A stretch of DNA of 64,000 bases. Source: UBA3775 sp964584255 (GTDB lineage: Bacteria > Bacillota > Clostridia > Lachnospirales > Lachnospiraceae). Below, piece by piece: positions 7,865-16,777 of this stretch. The first letter of the stretch is position 1, and every line of letters begins with the position of its first letter. The stretch spans positions 1 through 64,000 of the forward strand of contig CAZOZM010000005.1 of the NCBI GenBank assembly GCA_964584255.1. The letters are read 5' to 3'. The notes below the pieces were generated by a model. The model made no database searches, was not told where the DNA came from, and saw nothing but the letters and a program-made list of their open reading frames with translations. The translations under genes were made by a program, and so were the position numbers.

Positions 7865-9847
7865 CTAAAGCATCTGTCGGTTAATCTCAAGAAGTCTGTC
7901 ACGATATTCTGCCGCCAATTCGAAATTGAGCTCTGCCGCTGCCGCATGCATTTTCTTCTTAACCTGTGCGGCCAGGGCTTTAAGTTCTTTTTCATCCATT
8001 GATTCCAAATCTTTTTCAAGATTCTTGGAAACCTTTTTATCCACTTTCTTCGATATGCTTATAAGTTCTCTGACAGCCTTCTTTATGGTAGCCGGCGTGA
8101 TTCCATGTTCCTTATTATACTCATCCTGTATCTTACGTCTTCTTGCCGTCTCATCAATGGCTGTTTTCATGGAACCGGTTATATTATCGGCATACATAAT
8201 TACTCTTCCGGATTCATTTCTTGCCGCACGTCCTATCGTCTGTATAAGCGACGTAGTGGAACGCAGGAATCCTTCTTTGTCTGCATCCAGAATCGCAACA
8301 AGTCCGATTTCAGGAATATCAAGACCTTCTCTTAAAAGATTTATTCCGACAAGAACATCAAACACATCCATTCTCATGTCCCTGATTATCTCACTTCGCT
8401 CAAGCGTATCAATATCCGAATGCAGGTATTTGACTCTTATGCCGATTTCACGCATATAGTCAGTAAGCTGTTCTGCCATTTTTTTCGTAAGCGTGGTAAC
8501 CAGCACTTTATTTCCTTTTCCGGTTTCCGACCTTATCTCACCTATGAGATCATCTATCTGTCCCTTTACCGGTCTTAAGATAACTTCCGGATCCAAAAGC
8601 CCCGTAGGTCTTATAATCTGCTCTGCACGAAGAAGTTCGTGATTATCTTCATATTCATTAGGTGTTGCCGACACAAAAAGCATCTGATTAATTCTTTCCT
8701 CGAATTCATCAAAGCACAATGGTCTGTTACAAAGTGCCGAAGGCAGCCTGAAACCGTATTCTACTAATGTAGATTTTCTGGAACGGTCACCGTTAAACAT
8801 ACCTCTTATCTGCGGAATGGTAATATGGCTTTCATCTACTATAATCAGAAAATCATCCGGAAAATAATCTATGAGAGTATTCGGAGAATCTTCAGGTGTA
8901 AGCCTTGCAAGATGCATTGAATAATTCTCTATGCCGCTGCAGAATCCCGTCTCCCTCATCATCTCTATATCATAATGAGTTCTCTCGGATATTCTCTGTG
9001 CCTCTAAAAGCCTGTCCTCGGATCTGAAGTAATCCACTCTTTCCTCAAGTTCTTTTTCTATATCCTCTATTGCTGCTTCCATCTGTTCAGGCGGAACGAC
9101 ATAATGTGATGCCGGAAAAATAACCAGATGCTCCAATGAGATCTTAACCTCTCCCGTCAAAGCATCCACTTCCGTTATTCTGTCCACTTCATCACCAAAA
9201 AATTCGATTCTGTATATGGTGTTATCGGAAGATGACACCGGAAAAATCTCTACAACGTCTCCTCTTACTCTGAAACTGCCTCTTTTCAGGTCAAATTCGT
9301 TTCTTACATATTGTATATCAACAAGTTTCTCAATTACTTCATCTCTGTCCTTTTCCATTCCCGGTCTTACGGACAATGTCATATTCTGGTAATCAATCGG
9401 TGAGCCCAAACCATATATACATGAAACACTGGCAACAACAATAACATCACGTCTCTCCGTAAGTGCCGCAGTTGCAGAATGTCTCAGTCTGTCAATTTCA
9501 TCATTTATGGCTGAATCCTTTTCTATATAGGTATCCGTAGACGGAACATATGCTTCCGGCTGGTAATAATCGTAATAGGATACAAAATATTCTACCGCAT
9601 TTTCAGGAAAAAACTCTTTAAATTCTCCGTACAACTGCGCCGCAAGTGTTTTGTTATGGGCAATTACCAGCGTCGGACGGTTAAGCTCCTTTATTACATT
9701 CGCCATTGTAAATGTTTTTCCGGAACCCGTAACACCAAGAAGAGTCTGAAACTGATTGCCGTCTTCAAATCCCCTGACAAGGGTTTCTATCGCCTGTGGC
9801 TGGTCACCGGTCGGTTCATATTCGGAGTGTAAAATGAATTTATCCAT
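7865..9847 (-). CDS. uvrB: Excinuclease ABC subunit B
   Basis: Helicase-like damage-verification subunit of nucleotide excision repair. It has Walker A GVTGSGKTF near residue 40, the beta-hairpin segment YYDYYQPEAYVPSTDTYIEK that clamps DNA, DESH helicase motif II, a conserved helicase C domain with QTIGRAARN, and a C-terminal UvrC-binding UVR motif. Length is 660 residues, normal for the family. AGGGAGG lies 7 nt before the ATG. It sits 122 bp upstream of uvrA, so co-transcription is likely. Confidence 0.97.
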   Translation of the reverse strand: MDKFILHSEYEPTGDQPQAIETLVRGFEDGNQFQTLLGVTGSGKTFTMANVIKELNRPTLVIAHNKTLAAQLYGEFKEFFPENAVEYFVSYYDYYQPEAYVPSTDTYIEKDSAINDEIDRLRHSATAALTERRDVIVVASVSCIYGLGSPIDYQNMTLSVRPGMEKDRDEVIEKLVDIQYVRNEFDLKRGSFRVRGDVVEIFPVSSSDNTIYRIEFFGDEVDRITEVDALTGEVKISLEHLVIFPASHYVVPPEQMEAAIEDIEKELEERVDYFRSEDRLLEAQRISERTHYDIEMMRETGFCSGIENYSMHLARLTPEDSPNTLIDYFPDDFLIIVDESHITIPQIRGMFNGDRSRKSTLVEYGFRLPSALCNRPLCFDEFEERINQMLFVSATPNEYEDNHELLRAEQIIRPTGLLDPEVILRPVKGQIDDLIGEIRSETGKGNKVLVTTLTKKMAEQLTDYMREIGIRVKYLHSDIDTLERSEIIRDMRMDVFDVLVGINLLREGLDIPEIGLVAILDADKEGFLRSTTSLIQTIGRAARNESGRVIMYADNITGSMKTAIDETARRRKIQDEYNKEHGITPATIKKAVRELISISKKVDKKVSKNLEKDLESMDEKELKALAAQVKKKMHAAAAELNFELAAEYRDRLLEINRQML

Positions 9848-9976
9848 GATTTAGCCTCCCTAAAGCTATGCACAGATGCTTTTGATAATCCGTTTGAGTC
9901 TGCTCATAAAAGTCATCCATTGCAGATGTATAGAGCCAAATCCCTTTACGGAATGCGGAACAGCATCTTCGTTCTG

Positions 9977-11113
9977 CTATTCTTCGTCCGATACATCAAC
10001 CGGTCTGCATCCGTTTGCAAGCCATCCTAAATATCCATAAATGAAAGGATCCAGTTTTCCGTCAAGCACTGCACCGGCATTTCCTATTTCAACACCCGTA
10101 CGAAGGTCTTTTACCATAGTATAAGGCTGAAGAACATATGATCTTATCTGAGAGCCGAAATTAATATCCTTAACTTCCCCTCTGATTCCTGCCGCATAGT
10201 CAGCCTGTTCCTGTTTCTTCATCATGTAAAGCTTTGACTTAAGCATTTCCATTGCCTTATCCTTATTCTGGAACTGCGATCTTTCATTCTGGCATGCCAC
10301 AACCACTCCCGTAGGAATGTGAGTTATTCGTACAGCCGAACTTGTCTTATTTATGTGCTGTCCGCCGGCACCTGAGCTTCGATATGTGTCGATACGAAGT
10401 TCTTCCGGATTAATATCTATTTTAATATCCTGTGAAAGTACCGGCATTACGTCGCATGAAACAAACGAAGTCTGCCTTTTTCCTGCTGCATTAAATGGTG
10501 AAATACGTACAAGACGGTGTACGCCGTGTTCACTTTTAAGATATCCGTATGCACTTTCTCCGTTAACCTGAAATGTTACGGATTTAATTCCTGCCTCATC
10601 CCCGTCCAGTAAATCGAGCACTTCCATGCTGTAACCTTTTTTATTCACCCATCTCTGATACATTCTGAAAAGCATATCCGCCCAGTCACAGCTTTCGGTT
10701 CCGCCCGCACCCGCATGAAGAGAAATGATTGCATTCATGTGATCAAACTCATCAGAAAGCAGTGTCTCTATTTTCAGTTCTTCATATTTGTTTTCAAACG
10801 CTTCGAATTCTTCCTTTACTTCCGGAATCAGCGATTCATCATTTTCTTCATCTGCCATCTCAATGAGTGTGAGAATGTCTTCACGACTGTTCTTCAGTCC
10901 TTCTATTCTCTCCACTGCCGACTTAAGATTCTTACTTTCCTGAACCATTGCCGCACTTTTGGCCGTATCCTCCCAAAAGTCAGGTTCCTCCATATGTCTT
11001 TCGATTTCCTCTATTCTTTCGAGCTTTTCAGAAATACCAAGGCTTGCTTCCATTTGGTCAAGAAGCTTATCATACCCTGCAAGTGTAAATTTAATCTGAT
11101 CAAGTTCTACCAT
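9977..11113 (-). CDS. prfB: Peptide chain release factor 2, no frameshift
   Basis: Recognises UGA and UAA stop codons and releases the nascent peptide. It carries the RF2 tripeptide SPF (in VRISPFNAAGKRQ) and the catalytic GGQ (in SSGAGGQHINKT). The start at 11113 (MVELDQIKF) has AAAGG about 7 nt upstream and gives 378 residues. In most bacteria a +1 frameshift at CTT-TGA near codon 25 is needed. Here the matching place reads CTT-GGT in one uninterrupted frame, so the autoregulatory frameshift is absent. It lies downstream of secA, the common order in Firmicutes. Confidence 0.96.
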   Translation of the reverse strand: MVELDQIKFTLAGYDKLLDQMEASLGISEKLERIEEIERHMEEPDFWEDTAKSAAMVQESKNLKSAVERIEGLKNSREDILTLIEMADEENDESLIPEVKEEFEAFENKYEELKIETLLSDEFDHMNAIISLHAGAGGTESCDWADMLFRMYQRWVNKKGYSMEVLDLLDGDEAGIKSVTFQVNGESAYGYLKSEHGVHRLVRISPFNAAGKRQTSFVSCDVMPVLSQDIKIDINPEELRIDTYRSSGAGGQHINKTSSAVRITHIPTGVVVACQNERSQFQNKDKAMEMLKSKLYMMKKQEQADYAAGIRGEVKDINFGSQIRSYVLQPYTMVKDLRTGVEIGNAGAVLDGKLDPFIYGYLGWLANGCRPVDVSDEE

Positions 11114-11214
11114 AACAACCTTTCCCGGCATATGTAATTGTACCGCATACCCTCCGGTCCGTACCTGCACCTGCCATATATACTAATCTGATAATGTTTT
11201 TCTTTAAGAAACAA

Positions 11215-11246
11215 ACAGCGTGACCGCTCTGCCGCGCTCACGCTGT
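11215..11246 (-). terminator. Terminator after secA
   Basis: Nine-bp arms ACAGCGTGA/TCACGCTGT close a GC-rich loop, 45 bp beyond the secA stop. On the minus strand the hairpin is followed by TTTGTTTCTT. It separates secA from prfB. Confidence 0.8.
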
Positions 11247-11291
11247 CATAAACTGCTTTTGATCCGGCACTCATCCCCTGCGGAATTATTT

Positions 11292-13871
11292 CTATGCCTG
11301 CTGCTCAGTCTTCATGTGACAGAACTTATACTTCTTTCCGCTTCCACATGGACATGGATCGTTCGGCATAATCTTCTTTGAACTTCTCTTAACAGTCTTT
11401 GGTGCTGAAGTGTCATCCTTATTGGTTCCGGTAACTTTGGCTACCTCTTCACGCTCAACCTTCTGTTCAACTCTTATATGCATCAGTGCCTTTGTAGTAT
11501 CCTCGGCTATTCCGTCAATCATTTCCTGGAACATCTCGTAGCCCTGAATCTTATATTCTTCAGCCGGTTTCTTCTGACCATATGCCATAAGATGAATACC
11601 CTGCTTAAGCTGCTCCATATCATCGATATGATTCATCCATCTTCTGTCTATACATTTAAGAAGAAGAACTCTTTCCACTTCTCTGAACTGTGCTACATCC
11701 GGGAAGAGTTTTTCCTTCTCTTCATACATTGCAACAGCCATATCCTTGAGTCTGGTTCTGAAGCCTTCCTTGTTCGCACCCTCCAGATCTTCTTTTGAGA
11801 AAGTAAGATTCTCTATTGGGAAAACGTTCGTATACATTTCAATAAGAGCTCCAAGATCCCATTCCTCCGGAAGCTGATCTTCATTAATACATGTGTCAAC
11901 AATTCTGTCTACCGTCTGTTTTACCATGTTGAGAACAGGTTCTCTCATGTTTTCACCGTCAAGAACTCTGCGTCTCTCATCATATATAATCTCACGCTGT
12001 TCATTATTTACGATATCGAATTCCATGAGATTTCTTCTTGTACCGAAGTTGTTTTCTTCTATCTTCTTCTGTGCTTTTTCAATTACCGAAGAAAGCATCT
12101 TGTGCTGGATTTCCTGTCCTTCCTCGATTCCGAGTGACTTAAAGACACCCATCATCTTCTCTGAACCGAAGAGCCTCATAAGGTTGTCTTCAAGTGAGAT
12201 ATAGAATCTTGACTCACCCACGTCACCCTGACGTCCGGCACGTCCTCTGAGCTGGTTATCAATACGTCTCGACTCATGTCTCTCCGTACCTATAATTTTA
12301 AGACCGCCAAGTTCCTTTACGCCTTCTCCGAGTTTGATATCCGTACCTCTTCCGGCCATGTTTGTAGCAATCGTAACTGCTCCGATTTGTCCGGCATCTG
12401 CCACGATTTCAGCTTCCATTGCGTGGAACTTCGCATTCAATACCTTGTGTGGTACACCCTGTTTTCTGAGAAGATTGCTTATTTCCTCACTGGACTCAAT
12501 CGTAACCGTACCGACAAGTACCGGCTGACCCTTTTCATGAGCGGCAATAACCTGCTTAACTATTGCATTAAGTTTCTCCTTCTTTGTACTGTAAACGGCA
12601 TCTTCAAGGTCTATTCTCTGGACCGGTCTGTTTGTAGGAACAACAACTACGTCCATTCCGTAAATCTCTCGGAATTCATTCTCTTCCGTAAGAGCCGTAC
12701 CTGTCATACCGCACTTCTTATCATACTTGTTAAAGAAGTTCTGGAAAGTGATTGTTGCAAGAGTTCTGTTTTCCCTGCGCACCTTAACCTTTTCTTTTGC
12801 CTCAATTGCCTGATGAAGACCGTCACTGAATCTTCTTCCCGGCATGATACGTCCGGTAAAGTCATCTACGATAAGTATTTCATCGTTGTCAACAACGTAA
12901 TCCTGGTCTCTGAACATGAGATTATGCGCTCTGAGTGCAAGATCAATATGATGCTGGATATCCTGATTTTCCGCATCGGCAAGGTTGTCAATTTTAAAGA
13001 AGTTCTCAACCTTTGCCACACCTTCTTCCGTAAGGTTAACGGTCTTTTCCTTCTCTCTTACTACAAAGTCGCCGGTTTCCTTTTCTTCTTCACCCATCAG
13101 CATATCCATCTGGGATACTTCGGTATAAGTACCTTTTTTAAGCTGGCGTGCAAGAATGTCACATACTTCATAGAGCTTCGTGGATTTTCCGCTCTGGCCG
13201 GAAATGATAAGCGGTGTTCTGGCCTCATCGATAAGTACGGAGTCCACTTCATCGATAACCGCATAGTGAAGTCCTCTCTGGACAAGCTTCTCTTTGTAGA
13301 TAACCATGTTGTCACGAAGATAGTCAAATCCAAGTTCGTTATTTGTTCCGTATGTAATATCACATGCATATGCTTTCTGACGGTCTTCCGGCTCCATACC
13401 GCCGAGAATTGTTCCTACCGTAAGTCCGAGGAATCTGTGTACCTGACCCATCCACTCACTGTCTCGCTGTGCAAGATAGTCATTTACGGTTACGACATGA
13501 ACGCCTTTTCCGTCAAGTGCATTAAGATATACAGGGAAAGTTGATACGAGTGTTTTTCCTTCACCTGTTTTCATCTCAGCAATTCTTCCCTGATGAAGTA
13601 TGACTCCACCGATAAGCTGAACCCTGTATGCACGCTGACCCAAAACTCTCTTGGCAGCTTCTCTTACTGTTGCATAGGCTTCAACAAGAATTTCATCAAG
13701 TGTTTCACCATCTGCAAGACGACCTTTAAGTTTATCCGTCTGTGCGCGAAGTTCGTCATCGGACATGGCCTGCATTGCCGGTTCCATCTCTTCTATCTTA
13801 TCAACTATTGGATATATTCTCTTCAACTCATGATCACTGTGAGTTCCAAAAATCTTATTGAGAAAACTCAT
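11292..13871 (-). CDS. secA: Preprotein translocase ATPase SecA
   Basis: Motor ATPase that drives proteins through SecYEG. It shows MKTGEGKTL (Walker A) near residue 105, YVVNDYLA-like and VIDEVDSVLIDEARTPLIISG motifs, TNMAGRGTDIKLG in the second nucleotide-binding domain, and a C-terminal SEC-C zinc finger PNDPCPCGSGKKYKFCH. Start at 13871 (MSFLNKIFG) has GGAGG 6 nt upstream and gives 859 residues; the upstream in-frame methionine adds only four residues. A good promoter lies about 90 bp upstream. Confidence 0.97.
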   Translation of the reverse strand: MSFLNKIFGTHSDHELKRIYPIVDKIEEMEPAMQAMSDDELRAQTDKLKGRLADGETLDEILVEAYATVREAAKRVLGQRAYRVQLIGGVILHQGRIAEMKTGEGKTLVSTFPVYLNALDGKGVHVVTVNDYLAQRDSEWMGQVHRFLGLTVGTILGGMEPEDRQKAYACDITYGTNNELGFDYLRDNMVIYKEKLVQRGLHYAVIDEVDSVLIDEARTPLIISGQSGKSTKLYEVCDILARQLKKGTYTEVSQMDMLMGEEEKETGDFVVREKEKTVNLTEEGVAKVENFFKIDNLADAENQDIQHHIDLALRAHNLMFRDQDYVVDNDEILIVDDFTGRIMPGRRFSDGLHQAIEAKEKVKVRRENRTLATITFQNFFNKYDKKCGMTGTALTEENEFREIYGMDVVVVPTNRPVQRIDLEDAVYSTKKEKLNAIVKQVIAAHEKGQPVLVGTVTIESSEEISNLLRKQGVPHKVLNAKFHAMEAEIVADAGQIGAVTIATNMAGRGTDIKLGEGVKELGGLKIIGTERHESRRIDNQLRGRAGRQGDVGESRFYISLEDNLMRLFGSEKMMGVFKSLGIEEGQEIQHKMLSSVIEKAQKKIEENNFGTRRNLMEFDIVNNEQREIIYDERRRVLDGENMREPVLNMVKQTVDRIVDTCINEDQLPEEWDLGALIEMYTNVFPIENLTFSKEDLEGANKEGFRTRLKDMAVAMYEEKEKLFPDVAQFREVERVLLLKCIDRRWMNHIDDMEQLKQGIHLMAYGQKKPAEEYKIQGYEMFQEMIDGIAEDTTKALMHIRVEQKVEREEVAKVTGTNKDDTSAPKTVKRSSKKIMPNDPCPCGSGKKYKFCHMKTEQQA

Positions 13872-13962
13872 TATTACCTCCAACTCATGCTCGCATACCG
13901 AACATGCTCTCTGTTTTTCATAAATGCCGAAACAACAACCGTCTCAGCACAATTTGGATACA

Positions 13963-13991
13963 ATTATAACATTTAAAACCAACTGTGTAAA
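13963..13991 (-). promoter_or_regulatory. Sigma-A promoter of secA
   Basis: On the minus strand, TTTACA (13991-13986) and TATAAT (13968-13963) are separated by exactly 17 bp. The expected transcript starts about 85 nt before the secA ATG. Confidence 0.7.
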
Positions 13992-14292
13992 GGAATTCCG
14001 CCACCTTTTTACCATCCTTTAAGATTCCCCGTTCATTTCATATTCCAATGATAACTTTTTCTTCTCCTCAAACCAAAATACTGCTAATTGTGTCAAAAAA
14101 AGATGAATTTCAAAAAAACATTGCAGTATTTTTCTCTCTTTTTTCAACTTTATTCTTTCTTTGTCTATATTTTTGCTTTTAGTAGTCAAGTTGTGTACTC
14201 TTTTGATGCTATTTTTTATTCATTCATACACATTTTGTATTTTGTTAGTTTTAAGCTGATGTTTTTTGCCCCATTCGACTGTCATCGACTTT

Positions 14293-14626
14293 TTTCATTC
14301 TACAATCGTATTTATGGTTTGTGGATAAAGTGGATAAACTTGTGTATAACCAATTTTCAGCCGAAAAATGGCTGTTTTGGCTGTGGATAACTTGTGATTT
14401 GTATTTTTTTATCCACAATTTTGCGAGTAATCCACACTTAAACTGTTGGAAAATCCAAAAATAGATAGTTTTTCCAGAAAAAGTCAATACCCAAATGTCG
14501 ATTTTTGAAAGTTGTCACATTTCAAAAATTTTGCCCATTCAACTATACAATTCAACCATTTGTATTTACAATTCGAAAACAAGAACTTAAATCCGTCCTC
14601 TTCAAAGTGTTTCATTCTACAATCGT
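14293..14626. repeat. Direct repeat flanking the DnaA-box cluster
   Basis: The 17-mer TTTCATTCTACAATCGT occurs exactly at 14293-14309 and 14610-14626, one on each side of the DnaA boxes. A related site with 17 of 21 matches in an extended comparison is at 44941-44961 in another intergenic region. The function is unknown. Confidence 0.7.
14320..14436. promoter_or_regulatory. Cluster of six DnaA boxes
   Basis: Boxes matching TTATNCACA: reverse orientation at 14320-14328, 14341-14349 and 14382-14390 (all perfect) and 14329-14337 (one mismatch); forward at 14409-14417 (perfect) and 14428-14436 (one mismatch). The first two abut. Four perfect boxes in under 100 bp is far above chance. dnaA, dnaN and rpmH are not nearby, so this is more likely a DnaA-binding regulatory locus, like the DnaA-box clusters of B. 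subtilis or datA/DARS of E. coli, than the main origin. An origin cannot be excluded from this window. Confidence 0.75.
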
Positions 14627-14721
14627 GGTGTTTAAAATCGGGAGATTTTTTTACCTTTTTCGGTTTTTTCCGTGTCCATCCGATTTTTTCTGACTGCTGT
14701 AGAATCACAAAATCAGCAAAA

Positions 14722-14758
14722 AAAGGACCAACAGCTTTTAAAAAGTCATTGATCCTTT
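14722..14758 (-). terminator. Terminator of the CPBP protease gene
   Basis: Ten-bp arms (14722-14731 and 14749-14758), with one wobble on the transcribed strand, enclose an A/T-rich loop. Minus-strand transcription then reads seven Ts. It lies 38 bp after the protease stop. Confidence 0.75.
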
Positions 14759-14795
14759 CCCGCTTTCCTGTCAGAAAGCCATCTATAGATGAAGC

Positions 14796-15719
14796 CTAAA
14801 TAAATTCATTCGCAATTATATTGACAACCATTATTATTACACCAACTGCCAAAGTACTGTCAAAAATCACGCGGTTGTCTTCCTTAAAAAATTCTCCGGT
14901 TTTTCTGCCGCATCCTGAAAATCGACTGATTAACATATACATAACTGCTGCAACAGCCAAACCTATAACAGACGGAATCAAAAGCTCACTCATTATCTGC
15001 GAAACAGATTCATATGCTTCATCCCTAAATAATATATCCAAAAATTCATTGTTTATTCTTTTAGAGTAAAGTCCTACCACAGATACCGCATTAATCGTAA
15101 AATGCATTATCATGGAGTAAACAGTGCTTCCTCCGGCATAATCCGTCATCGCGAACAAAAAACCTGCAACCATTGCATAAGCAAATTGATTGAGATTCCC
15201 ATGCATAAGTCCAAACAGAAATGCTGAAAAGAGCGCACCCTTTATAACACCCGCCCCGGCATATGCTCCGAAAATAACTCCTCTGAACACTAATTCTTCA
15301 ACAACCGCAGGAATCAGTGCTACAAACAGGAGCATTACCACCATAGGATACCCTTCTGCCGCCTCTGCCGCACTGTTGTCCGTTACATTTTTGACAAAAA
15401 GCATTGAAATACTGCTTATCATACTTAAAAAAGGCAATATGGCCAATCCCATCACAACCGCTGCCAAAGACATAAAACCGGTATTGGCTACGCCCGTAAT
15501 GCTGATTCTTTTTCCTTTACACCCCGCAATATAAATAGCCGTCGGTATCAGAATTGACACCTGGGTAATAAGCAGCTTTACTATATAACTTGATGTGTAT
15601 GATGCAATGCCAAGCAGACTTACCAAAAGTATGAACAAAACAGTATATGAAAACAGCCTGTTTGCATCCGCTATTCTGCCTGTTCTCATTTTCCTGAGAC
15701 TTCTTTTTCTCTTAAACAT
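14796..15719 (-). CDS. CPBP family intramembrane metalloprotease
   Basis: Multi-pass membrane protein of the CAAX-protease/bacteriocin-processing (CPBP, Abi) family. The glutamate motif EELVFRG, the FGLMHGNLNQF histidine motif and a later HFTIN histidine are all present, so the active site appears intact. About seven or eight membrane segments can be seen. I start at 15719 (MFKRKRS; 307 residues), where GGAG lies 8 nt upstream. The in-frame ATG at 15782 has no ribosome binding site. The N-terminus is rich in Lys and Arg. Substrate unknown. Confidence 0.88.
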   Translation of the reverse strand: MFKRKRSLRKMRTGRIADANRLFSYTVLFILLVSLLGIASYTSSYIVKLLITQVSILIPTAIYIAGCKGKRISITGVANTGFMSLAAVVMGLAILPFLSMISSISMLFVKNVTDNSAAEAAEGYPMVVMLLFVALIPAVVEELVFRGVIFGAYAGAGVIKGALFSAFLFGLMHGNLNQFAYAMVAGFLFAMTDYAGGSTVYSMIMHFTINAVSVVGLYSKRINNEFLDILFRDEAYESVSQIMSELLIPSVIGLAVAAVMYMLISRFSGCGRKTGEFFKEDNRVIFDSTLAVGVIIMVVNIIANEFI

Positions 15720-15789
15720 CCTAAAAACTCCTTTTTTACCGACATTTTTACTTAGTATATCATTTAAGCTGTTTTTTTGCATCGGTTTA

Positions 15790-15798
15790 TGCTATACT
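15790..15798 (+). promoter_or_regulatory. Extended -10 promoter before cvfB
   Basis: TGCTATACT fits the extended -10 form TGNTATACT. No good -35 is visible at the right spacing. It would give a leader of about 115 nt before cvfB. Confidence 0.45.
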
Positions 15799-15919
15799 AT
15801 TTTGACGGTTCTGTGATTTATTTATAAAATTTTCGAACCGCACTTCATTGAACAACCGCATAATATCAATTCAACATCGGATATTATTGACCTAATTACT
15901 TAATCGAAAGGATTTATAT

Positions 15920-16777
15920 ATGAAACTTGGAATAACACAGACTCTCAGAGTCACAAGAAGCACTGATTACGGCTTTTATCTGACGGACCCTGTCCTGACG
16001 GCTGACAGTGACATTGATGCTCCGGACGTCCTTCTGCCTAAGAACCAGACCGACGGAATAAAAATAAATGATGAAGTCTCCGTTTTCATTTACAAGGATT
16101 CCGAAGACAGACCGATCGCAACAACCACTGCTCCTTTAATAGAACTTGGAAAAACCGCTGTTTTAAAATGTAACGAAGTAACCAAAATCGGTGCTTTTCT
16201 GGATTGGGGGCTTACAAAGGATCTCTTTCTGCCTTTCCGCGAACAGACGAAAAAGGTTGAAAAAGGTGATGAAGTACTTGTTGCCCTCTATACAGACAAA
16301 AGTATGAGACTTTGCGCTACAATGAAAGTCTATCACTATTTAAAAAAGGATTCTCCTTACAAAAAGAATGATCGTGTAACCGGAATGGTTTATGAAGTGA
16401 GTGGAAATTTCGGTACTTTCGTTGCCGTAGATGACATGTATTCAGCATTGATTCCAAAGAAGGAACTCTTCCATCCTATCCCTATAGGTGCAAGGGTTTC
16501 AGCCCGTGTCATAAATGTACTTGAAGACGGTAAACTCACACTCAGCTGCCGTGAAAAAGCCTTTATTCAGATGGATGCCGATGCAAGGCTCGTCATGTAT
16601 TCGTTAAAATCAGCCGGTGGTTTTCTTCCTTTCCACGATAAAAGTTCCCCTGAGGAAATAAAGGAACGTTTCGGTCTCAGTAAAGCCGCTTTCAAACGTG
16701 CCATCGGTGCTCTTTACAAAAACGGCAGCATAATCATAGAGGATAACGGAATCAGACTCACCGAAAAAGAAGACTAA
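15920..16777 (+). CDS. cvfB: CvfB/YitL-like S1 RNA-binding protein
   Basis: Cytosolic RNA-binding protein of the CvfB family, linked in S. aureus to virulence-gene expression. Three S1-like beta-barrel domains are visible in order: residues 1-60, about 65-130 (VTKIGAFLDWGLTKDLFLPF) and about 145-215 (GMVYEVSGNFGTFVAVDD). A C-terminal winged helix (FGLSKAAFKRAIGALYKNGSI) follows. Length 285 residues is normal. AAAGGA lies 8 nt before the ATG. Its stop codon overlaps the comF stop on the opposite strand (16774-16777), so the two genes converge with no space for a terminator. Confidence 0.88.
   Translation: MKLGITQTLRVTRSTDYGFYLTDPVLTADSDIDAPDVLLPKNQTDGIKINDEVSVFIYKDSEDRPIATTTAPLIELGKTAVLKCNEVTKIGAFLDWGLTKDLFLPFREQTKKVEKGDEVLVALYTDKSMRLCATMKVYHYLKKDSPYKKNDRVTGMVYEVSGNFGTFVAVDDMYSALIPKKELFHPIPIGARVSARVINVLEDGKLTLSCREKAFIQMDADARLVMYSLKSAGGFLPFHDKSSPEEIKERFGLSKAAFKRAIGALYKNGSIIIEDNGIRLTEKED

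Larger units (their letters stand above)
13992..14795. other. Long AT-rich non-coding gap with DnaA boxes
   Basis: No convincing gene lies in these 804 bp: the open frames are short, low in complexity and lack ribosome binding sites. The left part (about 14090-14270) is very T-rich on the plus strand. The gap holds the DnaA-box cluster, two copies of a 17-bp direct repeat, and the terminator of the CPBP protease gene, listed separately. Confidence 0.7.

Noticed and set aside
12276..13544. Long plus-strand open frame opposite secA
   Set aside because: It is antisense to a fully conserved gene, has no ribosome binding site and no recognisable domain.
14088..14390. Possible small Phe/Tyr-rich membrane protein
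   Set aside because: It is a translation of T-rich intergenic DNA, lacks a ribosome binding site and runs through the DnaA boxes.
14320..14436. Main chromosomal origin
   Set aside because: dnaA, dnaN, rpmH and gyrase genes are not nearby, so I describe it only as a DnaA-box cluster.
14290..14700. Spo0A boxes in the TGTAGAAT-type repeats
   Set aside because: They differ from the TGNCGAA core at a key position.
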